DNA of 64,000 bases, from the NCBI RefSeq assembly GCF_017549005.1, contig NZ_JAFYYT010000053.1, positions 1 through 64,000 on the forward strand, in the 5' to 3' direction. Source of the stretch: Ruminococcus sp. (lineage in GTDB: Bacteria; Bacillota; Clostridia; Oscillospirales; Ruminococcaceae). The notes below the pieces were generated by a model that saw only the letters and a program-made list of their open reading frames with translations, had not been told where the DNA came from and searched no databases. Made by a program: the position numbers and the translations under genes. Below are positions 34,166-42,849 of the stretch, piece after piece (the first letter of the stretch is position 1; every line of letters begins with the position of its first letter).

Positions 34166-37100
34166 TTATAGTAAGCGGTTTTTCCTGCGCTTTTTCTTCC
34201 TGAACAGGATAAGTCCGACTGCTGCCGCAGCAACCGCTGCAACTCCTCCGATGACCCATGACCAGAAATGTCCCACACAGATATTTTCAGCCTCCTGCAT
34301 ATCAAAAACATTTCCTGCCGTATCAACAAGATGTATGCCGATATTGTGCCAGCCCTCGTTTATGGAGAAACTGAGCGTCTTTGCTCCTTCTGAATAATCA
34401 AAGGGGATCTCCTCGTTGTTGTCGTAGATCTTGCAGAGTGCAACGTCAAGGACCTCGCTGATATCGGAAAGCACAATATTTCTTGGCTTTTTACCTGGAT
34501 ACCATTTCCACGACCTGAGTTCGGAAGGTATCTTAGCTTCGGGCTTTATATTATCAATGTGAATCTTTCCGAGGTCGATTCTCTCACCGTTATCCTTAAC
34601 AGAAAGAATGAGCTCCTTATCGGTGTCGTTCTGATAGTTTTTCTTGAAGAAGTCCGATTTCAGAGTATAATTGTATATCCTGACACCGAACATATCGGTA
34701 TTGACGCTGTCAGGCGACAGCTTTGTATCTGTTTCATCGCCGTTAAGATCGCGGAGAACTATCTTCTTGTCCGTTGAAGAGCCCGACATGATAGTGATAT
34801 TGATATCACTGAAATCATCAGGCCGCTTGCTTATCGGACTTCCATTCTCGTATTCAAAGGAGAATAATCCGCTCTTTGTTTCGATACTGCTGTTGGGAAT
34901 GTACGCAAGTATATCCCTTTCAAGCATTCTGACATAGGTATTCCTGTTGAGGAGACTCTTGTTTCCTGCCTTGTCAAACGCACATATCTCGATATAGTAT
35001 ATTCCGTCGTCATTGAAGTCTTTCAGTACGAAATTCCTGTCTTTGATATTCTCGCTGAATTCCTTCATACCAATATTGCCGAGCTCGTTTTTCTGATTGT
35101 ACTTTGGTACGTACTTTTTCACCGTATAGCTGATATGGTCAAAATTGATATCATCAAACTCTACTGTGGGAGCTTCATCGGCAGCTCTTTCCGGCGTGTA
35201 TGTGTCAAGAAATTCAAGTTCGTTTTCTTTTCCTTCAACTCTTTCACCATTTTTGCTTACTACCTTCGGAGCAACAGTATCTATCTCAAACACCTCGGTA
35301 TTCGGCAGCGAATCAGCAAATACCGACCTGTTTCCGGCCTTGTCAAAGGGGTCTATGCTTATCCTGTACACGGAATCCCTGTCGACATCGAATTCAAGAG
35401 TGTATCTGTCGTTGTTGGACGGGTCTTTTTTCCAGTCCGAATGACTTACAAATGAGTAGGTCTCATCGTTAAAGCCGTTCTGATCGTGAGCAGAACCGGG
35501 CGATTTCCTGTAAACCCTGAGACCTGAAAGCTCAGGAGAGAAATTGTGCTCTGTTACGCTGATAACGGCGCGTTTTCCTTCCTTGTAGTATAATTTCTCG
35601 CCCGATCTGCCGAACTTATCAAAATTAGTTGTTATTACGGGAGCTGTTTCATCTACAAAGAACCTTTTAACTCCGTCATATGGCTTGTTTACAGCCGCCT
35701 TGAAGCCTGCAAGATCTTCGCCGCTGATATCGAAAGTATAATCGCCCTCGCCGAATCTCAGCACAGCCGTATGCAGCGACTTATTGTCCGGATCATCGGT
35801 AAATGAGATCGTCGGAGCACTCGTACCGTAAGAATTGCTGATATCCGCCTTGATAAGTGAAGGATCGAAGTTCCTTTCAGTAACGCTGACAACTATTTCC
35901 GCCTTTCTGTCGGCGTTGTAGTATTCCGTTCCGTTCAGTCCCTCTGAAACTCTTACATCTATGACAGGCGCAGTCTTATCGACTGTGAACTTATTGCTTT
36001 CCTTGCTGTCCGAATTTCCGCAGTTGTCGTTTGCCTCTATCTCAAGCGAGATGTCGTTGTCATCAGAACTGAATACAAAGGTCTTTGAAACAGCCGTAAT
36101 GAGATTTGCGTCCATTTGCTCTATCTGCCAGCCGTTTCCTATCTCATCACCGACATTGTACTCACCTGCGGTCACCTGAGTTAAAACTGACTGATCTTCA
36201 CCTGCTGCCTCCGACCTTATATTGACCCTCCAACTGTTAAGACCCGATTTCACGTCCTTTATCACGACCTTAACAGAAGCGTCCTCGGTAAACAGTGCAT
36301 TGCCGTCTGCGGACTTATGGGCTGCTTCAGGAACAGTAATAAGTATCTCAGGCTTTTCATCTTCGGAAACTATTGCAGAGCTGAGCGTGTATTCTCCCGA
36401 ACGGTTTCCAACGTTATCTAACGCCTCAACGCATATCCTTCCCTTGAAGCCCTTGGGAATATTTACCGGAGCATACCATCTGCCGTCCTCGTCGGCAACG
36501 ATCTTTTCGGTATACACAGACGGATCTGCTTTCTCATCGGCAGTATCGTCTGAGATAAGCCTGTAATTCAGCTCTTTAAGTCCCGAAGAAGCGGCTTCAT
36601 CGTCTACAAATATCTTCGCAGTAAATCCGTCCTGATAAAAAATACTGTAGCTTAACTCAGCTGAGGGCTCCTGCGTGAAGCTTTCGGCGGAAACTTCCTT
36701 CCCCTTATCATCGGAAACATCGCTTTCCCCGGCATTTGTCTTAGGAAATAAAGCACCTGTAATGCCCGGATTCCTGTTATCTATGTAATATTCATATATA
36801 ACGGGAGTGCTCTTGTTTCCTGCATTATCTTCGGCAATTACCTCATACCTGTGAGCACCGCTGATATCAGTATTCTTATGGACTGCGGAGGTCCTGAACT
36901 TATAGGTATGCTCTTCGCAGTCTATCTCCTCAGCTTTTTCGGATATCTCAGCAGAAATTATCACGTTCCTGTCTTCGCTGTCATCTGTATCGAACTTTTC
37001 ACCGTTTTCCCTGATGATGACCTCGCGCAGACCAGAATCTTCGTCCTTAACCGAATAGGTTATATCCTCGGAATCAGCTTCGCTGAACCATGAACGCTTT

Positions 37101-40100
37101 TCATTCTCTGAAACTTTCTCCTCATAATGCGCTGTCGGATAGCTGCAGGTCACGATTGGAGCGCTTTCCTCAACTACAAGGTCGATAAGCTTATCCTCGC
37201 TGATATCAAGGCTCTGCGAACCTCTGCCGCTTTTTGACGACGAGCTTATAACGTAGTCCGTACTGCATTCTCTGCCTGTATTATCGCAGACTGTAAGCCT
37301 GAATCTCTTTTTGAATGCATTTCCCTTTGAAGGGAGCGGTACAGTGAAAAAGGCGTTATATGTGCCGCCTAGCTTATTGTCTTCGGCAGGGGTCAGATCG
37401 ACTGTCTCCTTATTTTCAAAGGTGACATAAACCTTTTTTATCTGACTTTCATTTCTGTTATGACGGGTATCACTTTTCGCCCTGTTTTTGGCGTCGCTGT
37501 CAAAAACAGAAACATTTACGGTTATACCTGTGTTTGCAAAAATGCCGTGATTTAATATATTTACGACCTTTCCGGAAACGTTTGTATCAGTTTGTGATAC
37601 AGTAACATCATTTATCCACGGAACATAACGGTCGATGTGTACATCAAACTTCGCAAGTTCATCGGCTGCGAGCTCGTTTCCTGCTTTATCGCTTGCCTTG
37701 ACTTCGATATGATAGCACTGATCGCTGTTAAGAGGAATGTTCTTTAAATGGGTGCTTTTATTGAGAGTATAGACAAGAGCATTATCTTTTCCGCTGATAT
37801 GTTCCTCGTCAAATTCTATTTTTACTCCGTTTACGGTAATGACAACTGTGTTCCTGTCTATTCCCGAAAGTTTGTCGGAAAGACTGATATCTACCTTAAA
37901 ATCATCACTTTCCCTGAACCAGCTTTTGTCATACACAGGATCGACAGCTTCGATGCTGCACGAAGGAGCCCCCTTATCATAGCCGAAGCTTACACTGCCC
38001 ACATCAGACTTGTTGCCAGCGTTGTCCTCTGCATAATAGTAATAAGTATGCTTTCCTTCAGTTAATCCCGACATTTTAAGAGAATAGGAGTCCTTTATTT
38101 TCCTTTCGGAAGCAAATTCGTTATCAACAACTATATTATCTTCCGCTTCGGATTCGGATAAGCTTATCGAGTAAATACCACTTGCATCTCCTGACGCATA
38201 GGTATCATCAGCATTTATGACCAGCTCTCCGTCCTTGAACCATACAAACTCGTCATCTTCACTTCCTGTTGTTCTTCCCTGTGAAGTATCGGCTGAAATA
38301 ACGGGTTTTACAGTATCTATCAGGATATCATTTGATTTTATGTTCTCTTCTTTATTAAGGAAATATTTGCCCGAACGGCTTTTATCAAATACCGCTATAA
38401 AAGTATCATGATATAATACATTGGTTTTATTGAAAACCAGCGTTGTTTCTTCTTCATCTGATGGATTCTCAACAAGCTGTTCATACCTTTTATCCCAGTC
38501 AGAATTGATGTCGATAATTTCTTCATCCGAGGACTGTACAGGCGACAAAAGACAATATTGAGTTATTCCCAAGCTTTGGTCGCTTTCACTCTCATCCTTA
38601 GCTTTAACAATAAATGTAATATCACTTTTGGAATAATTTCCCGAATTAAGATATCTTATTTCATCTTCGCCTGTCAGTTTAACGGAAGTTACAACAGGAG
38701 GCTTGGTGTCAAGAAAAGTCCTGCCGTCCATATAGGTTTTAGGCTCTGTTTTTAATACGTTGCCTGCGTTGTCCGTAATCCTGAGCGTCAGATTGTGCTG
38801 CCACCTTGAATCGGGAAGGCGGACTGACTCATGGTATGGAACCAGTATCTGAAATGAAGTATTGCGGCTCTTGACATATTTTACATTGTTTTTATCATTA
38901 TACAGATTGCAGCCTTCCGCTTCTATCATATATCTGCCTCTGCTGTTGGTCGTCGATTCCCCTCCATATTCTTTGAAATCAGACTGTTCAACATCTTCAT
39001 CCCATTTGTACTCGATCTTCGCAATACCCGAGCCGCTGTCAGTAACATTTCCATCAGCGATAAAGTATCCGTTGGAACCGTTGATCTGGCCATCTTTTTG
39101 GTAAAATATCTGAGAATTGAAATAACTAACTTCTATATTACCTACAGAAGGAGCTTTTTTATCAACGAAAACATCGCAGGTATAAGCCTGACCGTTATTA
39201 TTTCTGAAAGAAAGTTCTTTGCTGACCTTCTGACCGAATTCGTCAGTGAGTTCAAAATCAAAGTTGTATTTTCTCTCGTCACCGTCTTTCACATCGTTGA
39301 TATCAAACGTGTAGGTATATGAATATGCTCCGCTTGTACCGTTTAATTTCGCACTTACAGAAGAAGCTTCAAATACATCTTCGCCGTCCCTCAGGACTGC
39401 ATTGTTTTTCTGCATGATACCATCGCCGTCAACGGTCACATCTATTCTCGGATTCTTGTTGGTAACGAGCATATATACGTCTTTTCCGTCAGCTTTCTGT
39501 GAAACGTAATTCAGCTTCTGTCCGTCAGATGCTTCAATTTTTACACTGTCCGACTTAACGCTGTACTCCGACCTGTCAAGAACATATTTTACCGAGGAGA
39601 TCTTTTTGCTTCCCTTGCCCTGTTCGATAAAGAATGATATGCTGTCATCATCTGCAACATCAATATCAACGGCTCCGCCCATGTCCTTATCATTACTTCC
39701 CACGCGGTAAAGGATATTTCCGTCCCTGTCCTTAGGCGCACTTACAGTTACAGTATAGCCTGTTATTTCCTTATCCTCAGAGTAAGAAAACGATTTTAAG
39801 CTTATTTCAGGTCTTTCATCAACATAAAAGTATCCGTCCACAGCTAATTCGATATTTCTGGAAGGCTGACCGTTTTTCTTTACGCTGTAAGTATATTTGC
39901 CCGTACTGCTGTTTTCCGCACAGTCAGGCTGAATGCTGAGCGCTGCCGCGTTGATCTCCGAAGCCATATCGCCTGACAGTGAAAACGGAACTGACGCAGG
40001 AACTTTATCTCCGCGGAAAATAGTATCAGCCGCAGGATCGGGAACTATCTTAACTGTCGCATTTCTTATAGACGCAATTTTGCTTATCTCGTAAGTTTCA

Positions 40101-40498
40101 CCGCTCAAGCCGTACTTTTCGGCATCATTGCCTTTAAAACCGAACTTTACGGTAACAGTTTTGTTGTCACCGACATCAGCCGAGTCAAAAAAGGCTTCCG
40201 CAGTAAGCTGCACATCGTCATCAGCGGCAACTCCGGGAATATGATAATCCTCCGCACTGCTTACGCCCAGCGGCGAAAAATCAATGACCGCTTTATCAGT
40301 GCCGTCGTATGTCTTATCAGCTACCCTGACATTATCCAGAACGCCTGACTGATACCATTTATTCTCTCCGAAAAAGCTGTTCTGTGTGCTGTTGACTTCA
40401 TCATTTGCTGTCGGTTCCGCAAAAACCTCGGAACGGCAGCAGTTTGCAGTGATGAGCAGTGCAGAAACAAATGCTGTGATCTTCTTTAAATTCTTCAT
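34166..40498 (-). CDS. 2110-residue Ig-like repeat surface protein, C-terminal membrane anchor
   Basis: After a signal peptide (first 27 residues) the protein consists of many bacterial Ig-like modules. At least nine end in a DNAGN-type signature (DNAGNVL, DNAGNKSDV, DKAGNEL, DNAGNKSTP, DNVGNRSG, DNCGNSD, DKAGNRSV, DKAGNKSL, DTAGNVF), separated by about 100-250 residues. A single helix at about 2073-2098 and a highly basic tail form the anchor, and there is no LPxTG. Extended, such a chain could span the thick wall. It overlaps the preceding gene by ATGA. In the same operon as the secretion motor, it could be an extracellular extension of the apparatus (as EsaA is in Staphylococcus) or a contact-dependent adhesin. 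Both roles are inference. Confidence 0.8.
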   Translation of the reverse strand: MKNLKKITAFVSALLITANCCRSEVFAEPTANDEVNSTQNSFFGENKWYQSGVLDNVRVADKTYDGTDKAVIDFSPLGVSSAEDYHIPGVAADDDVQLTAEAFFDSADVGDNKTVTVKFGFKGNDAEKYGLSGETYEISKIASIRNATVKIVPDPAADTIFRGDKVPASVPFSLSGDMASEINAAALSIQPDCAENSSTGKYTYSVKKNGQPSRNIELAVDGYFYVDERPEISLKSFSYSEDKEITGYTVTVSAPKDRDGNILYRVGSNDKDMGGAVDIDVADDDSISFFIEQGKGSKKISSVKYVLDRSEYSVKSDSVKIEASDGQKLNYVSQKADGKDVYMLVTNKNPRIDVTVDGDGIMQKNNAVLRDGEDVFEASSVSAKLNGTSGAYSYTYTFDINDVKDGDERKYNFDFELTDEFGQKVSKELSFRNNNGQAYTCDVFVDKKAPSVGNIEVSYFNSQIFYQKDGQINGSNGYFIADGNVTDSGSGIAKIEYKWDEDVEQSDFKEYGGESTTNSRGRYMIEAEGCNLYNDKNNVKYVKSRNTSFQILVPYHESVRLPDSRWQHNLTLRITDNAGNVLKTEPKTYMDGRTFLDTKPPVVTSVKLTGEDEIRYLNSGNYSKSDITFIVKAKDESESDQSLGITQYCLLSPVQSSDEEIIDINSDWDKRYEQLVENPSDEEETTLVFNKTNVLYHDTFIAVFDKSRSGKYFLNKEENIKSNDILIDTVKPVISADTSQGRTTGSEDDEFVWFKDGELVINADDTYASGDASGIYSISLSESEAEDNIVVDNEFASERKIKDSYSLKMSGLTEGKHTYYYYAEDNAGNKSDVGSVSFGYDKGAPSCSIEAVDPVYDKSWFRESDDFKVDISLSDKLSGIDRNTVVITVNGVKIEFDEEHISGKDNALVYTLNKSTHLKNIPLNSDQCYHIEVKASDKAGNELAADELAKFDVHIDRYVPWINDVTVSQTDTNVSGKVVNILNHGIFANTGITVNVSVFDSDAKNRAKSDTRHNRNESQIKKVYVTFENKETVDLTPAEDNKLGGTYNAFFTVPLPSKGNAFKKRFRLTVCDNTGRECSTDYVISSSSKSGRGSQSLDISEDKLIDLVVEESAPIVTCSYPTAHYEEKVSENEKRSWFSEADSEDITYSVKDEDSGLREVIIRENGEKFDTDDSEDRNVIISAEISEKAEEIDCEEHTYKFRTSAVHKNTDISGAHRYEVIAEDNAGNKSTPVIYEYYIDNRNPGITGALFPKTNAGESDVSDDKGKEVSAESFTQEPSAELSYSIFYQDGFTAKIFVDDEAASSGLKELNYRLISDDTADEKADPSVYTEKIVADEDGRWYAPVNIPKGFKGRICVEALDNVGNRSGEYTLSSAIVSEDEKPEILITVPEAAHKSADGNALFTEDASVKVVIKDVKSGLNSWRVNIRSEAAGEDQSVLTQVTAGEYNVGDEIGNGWQIEQMDANLITAVSKTFVFSSDDNDISLEIEANDNCGNSDSKESNKFTVDKTAPVIDVRVSEGLNGTEYYNADRKAEIVVSVTERNFDPSLIKADISNSYGTSAPTISFTDDPDNKSLHTAVLRFGEGDYTFDISGEDLAGFKAAVNKPYDGVKRFFVDETAPVITTNFDKFGRSGEKLYYKEGKRAVISVTEHNFSPELSGLRVYRKSPGSAHDQNGFNDETYSFVSHSDWKKDPSNNDRYTLEFDVDRDSVYRISIDPFDKAGNRSVFADSLPNTEVFEIDTVAPKVVSKNGERVEGKENELEFLDTYTPERAADEAPTVEFDDINFDHISYTVKKYVPKYNQKNELGNIGMKEFSENIKDRNFVLKDFNDDGIYYIEICAFDKAGNKSLLNRNTYVRMLERDILAYIPNSSIETKSGLFSFEYENGSPISKRPDDFSDINITIMSGSSTDKKIVLRDLNGDETDTKLSPDSVNTDMFGVRIYNYTLKSDFFKKNYQNDTDKELILSVKDNGERIDLGKIHIDNIKPEAKIPSELRSWKWYPGKKPRNIVLSDISEVLDVALCKIYDNNEEIPFDYSEGAKTLSFSINEGWHNIGIHLVDTAGNVFDMQEAENICVGHFWSWVIGGVAAVAAAAVGLILFRKKKRRKNRLL

Positions 40499-41721
40499 GG
40501 TATCTCCGCTTCTTTCTGTTTTAAACTATTTGTATCGGTGTCTGATGTTTGATTTTTCAATGATGTCAGGCTGTTATTGAACTTCTCTGAAAATGCCTTT
40601 ATTCCGCTTTCGATATCATCTGCAGAACTGACGCACGGCATTTTGATCTCAAGATCGTGCTTGGGCATTTTCACATTTTCTGTGAAAAAAGGCTTTTCGT
40701 CTACAGCTGTATTGAGGGATATTTTTTCTATCCCGGGCATTTCAAAATCACTGCCTGCGAAATCATCAATACTGACCTCGGGCAGCTCTATTTCTGGACG
40801 GTCTATCACAAAAACGTCGTGCTTTTTCACCTGATTGACCTTAATGTTCGGTATTGCCCCCGCCTCTGCTTTTACCGGTCTGTGTTCGGGGATCGAAACA
40901 TGACATACATTGAGCTTCGGCAGCTTTGATATTTCAGGTTTTTCCGCTTCAAAATGCGAGATATTAACCTTTTGGACAATCTCCATGCTCGGTACCTTTG
41001 CCGAAAACTCGGGTACCGTGAAATCACGTACTTCAATATTGCAGTTTATCTTCGGCTGTTCGATATCAGCCGCTGAATGCTCCGGAAGCGTAAACTCCGT
41101 TACTGCAGGAGAAACCGCCACATCAGTATCAAGAACAGGACTTGATATTTCCGGTCCTTTGAAACTGTGTAAAGTTATCTCATAGTTTCTCTTTATATTT
41201 TCCGTTCCCGAAATGGGATACTCAGGCGTTTCGTAGTTAACTTCATTAAACTCGGGAACGACATCTGTATCGACTTCAATACTGCCTGTCCCTGGCATTT
41301 TAAAGTACACCGGCTCAACATGAAAGTCTTTTGTTTCGGGTATATCAGATAGAAAAAAATCCATCTGTATTTCGTTTTTCAGTTCGGGAACTTCTGCTAT
41401 CTTTATATTATTGCCATGCACCGAAAACTGCGGAAAATCAAAACCGTGAGGCAGCTCGGAATGTTCTTTTATCTCTATGTCATTTCTTACATCAGGTCTC
41501 TCAGGCTTGGAAAATTCAAATTTTGTCTCCCGAACTGTACCGATAGGTCTTATCTTTTTCAGTTCAGGCTCATATTCATCTATTTTCACATTTTCAAGTG
41601 CCTCGAGCCTGTCAACAAATCTGTTCCTTTCAAGATAAAGCTCGTACTCTTCGTTATAAATGCGAAGGGACTCTTCATCGAGAAAGCTTTTTTCTTCATC
41701 ACTGAGAATTTTAAAAGACAT
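40495..41721 (-). CDS. Periodic Pro/hydrophobic repeat protein of the type VII operon
   Basis: The 408-residue protein has an N-terminal helical, acidic segment (1-55). From about 60 to 360 it has a long quasi-periodic stretch in which short beta-like strings end in proline-acid pairs (VPEFNEV, LPEHSAA, VPEFSAK, KPEISKL, IPEHRPV, RPEIELPEV). It ends in a helical tail. There is no signal peptide or membrane helix. I recognise no family. The pattern would suit an elongated cytoplasmic fibre or beta-solenoid. It is translationally coupled (ATGA overlap) to the giant Ig-like protein and follows the small WXG-like genes. GGAGGAAAG precedes the ATG. Confidence 0.7.
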   Translation of the reverse strand: MSFKILSDEEKSFLDEESLRIYNEEYELYLERNRFVDRLEALENVKIDEYEPELKKIRPIGTVRETKFEFSKPERPDVRNDIEIKEHSELPHGFDFPQFSVHGNNIKIAEVPELKNEIQMDFFLSDIPETKDFHVEPVYFKMPGTGSIEVDTDVVPEFNEVNYETPEYPISGTENIKRNYEITLHSFKGPEISSPVLDTDVAVSPAVTEFTLPEHSAADIEQPKINCNIEVRDFTVPEFSAKVPSMEIVQKVNISHFEAEKPEISKLPKLNVCHVSIPEHRPVKAEAGAIPNIKVNQVKKHDVFVIDRPEIELPEVSIDDFAGSDFEMPGIEKISLNTAVDEKPFFTENVKMPKHDLEIKMPCVSSADDIESGIKAFSEKFNNSLTSLKNQTSDTDTNSLKQKEAEIP

Positions 41722-41812
41722 TTTCTTTCCTCCGTCTGTTTCTTCCGTTTTTTACTCCGTTTACTGTGCCGACTAATCGTAAAACTCCCGAAAAAATAAA
41801 TACAGATACAGA

Positions 41813-41848
41813 ATATGCAGTCCTGATACTATATTCAGAACTGCATAT
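41813..41848 (-). terminator. Stem-loop between the WXG-like genes and the structural genes
   Basis: A 9-bp perfect stem (41813-41821 with 41840-41848), extended by an inner 4-bp stem, lies in the only long gap (132 bp) of the upstream part of the operon. The minus-strand tail is only moderately T-rich. It may be a leaky terminator or an RNA stabiliser that raises the amount of the small upstream proteins relative to the large downstream ones. Confidence 0.5.
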
Positions 41849-41853
41849 CATAT

Positions 41854-42156
41854 TTATTTTCCGCCGGAAATGCTTTCCGCGATCTTGAGGTCAACGCTTT
41901 CAAAATTTGATCTGTTGGCTTCAAGAAGCTGTGACATTCCATCAACAGCAGATGGAACACTGTCCGTTACGAGTGGAGCTGTCTGATGGTCGAAAAACTC
42001 CATAAGAGCGTCCTTTGCAGCGCCCTCCATGTTCGCGATAGCAGCTTTGAAGTCTCTTACAAAGTCTTCTCCTGCTGTTTTATATTCCTTTGAATAACCT
42101 GCAATTTCTTCAACTGCTTTTTTTACTGCGTCGTTTACGATTCTGCATCCTGCCAT
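41854..42156 (-). CDS. WXG100-sized protein lacking WxG (first of three)
   Basis: This 100-residue, largely helical protein has the length and helical-hairpin character of ESAT-6/WXG100 proteins. The turn reads ANMEGAAKD rather than WxG. It starts after AAAGGAGATAG. A GGGK tail ends it. Genes of this size in a row beside a canonical WXG100 gene and EssC point to secreted partners or chaperones of the type VII system. The assignment rests on size, helicity and location. Confidence 0.65.
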   Translation of the reverse strand: MAGCRIVNDAVKKAVEEIAGYSKEYKTAGEDFVRDFKAAIANMEGAAKDALMEFFDHQTAPLVTDSVPSAVDGMSQLLEANRSNFESVDLKIAESISGGK

Positions 42157-42176
42157 TTTGATCTATCTCCTTTGTA

Positions 42177-42500
42177 TTACTTTGAATTTTCGTTTCCTAA
42201 CTGATCGTCGAGTCCGTCTGTATCGGGGATTGCTTTAAGTATTCCTTCGCACATCTCTCTTAAAGCCTTTACCATACCCGTAAGACCTTCACCGATAAGG
42301 GGCTGTATCTTGTTCTCATTGAAAGATCTGAAGCCTTCAGCCGCATTGCCGCTGAAATTTCCCGGATAAAGCTGACTGAAAGTATTGTCGAGCTTTGCCT
42401 TGATCGAATTAGCCTTTGTTTCGTACTCGCTGATAGCATTAAGAGCGTTATGCAGCATTTCAGGTGTGATATTCACCGTTCCGGTTGTTCCCATTGACAT
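42177..42500 (-). CDS. WXG100-like protein with NFSGNAAEGF in place of WxG
   Basis: The 107-residue protein has two predicted helices joined by YPGNFSGNAAEGFRSF, which matches the WXG100 turn (WSGxAAxxF) with the tryptophan replaced by phenylalanine. That is a good match to the ESX fold. AAGGAGGA lies six bases before the ATG. It probably dimerises with itself or with a neighbour and is exported. Confidence 0.75.
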   Translation of the reverse strand: MSMGTTGTVNITPEMLHNALNAISEYETKANSIKAKLDNTFSQLYPGNFSGNAAEGFRSFNENKIQPLIGEGLTGMVKALREMCEGILKAIPDTDGLDDQLGNENSK

Positions 42501-42528
42501 AATCTTGTCCTCCTTGTAATTGATCGTA

Positions 42529-42849
42529 TTATAAATTTATATTTTGATTAAGCTGTTCATACTTAATAAAAACATCTTTGTAGTATCCCGTATTTATTAT
42601 CTGCTCCAGCGTGTTGGAAATGTGGTCGATGACAGCGATCATATCCTCTATCGGCTTGACGATCACCTTTTCTCCCGTTAACTCCAGCTGTTCTCCTGCG
42701 GGAGTATTGAGCGCCGTAGTCAGATCGTGATACATGGAATGAAGTTTTTCCTTTAATTTCTCGGTTCTGGTCTTGAGCTGCTTCATATCTGCCGAAGCAG
42801 TATCAAAAGCAGCATCATTCAGAACGATATCCTGATCAAGAAAAGCCAT
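42529..42849 (-). CDS. WXG100-sized helical protein
   Basis: The 106-residue protein has long helices on either side of a short ALNTPAGEQL turn, where WxG would stand. It overlaps the end of the TPR gene by one base (TAATG), so its translation is coupled to it. The family is not recognised with certainty. Its place among WXG100-like genes suggests an ESX-fold protein. Confidence 0.65.
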   Translation of the reverse strand: MAFLDQDIVLNDAAFDTASADMKQLKTRTEKLKEKLHSMYHDLTTALNTPAGEQLELTGEKVIVKPIEDMIAVIDHISNTLEQIINTGYYKDVFIKYEQLNQNINL

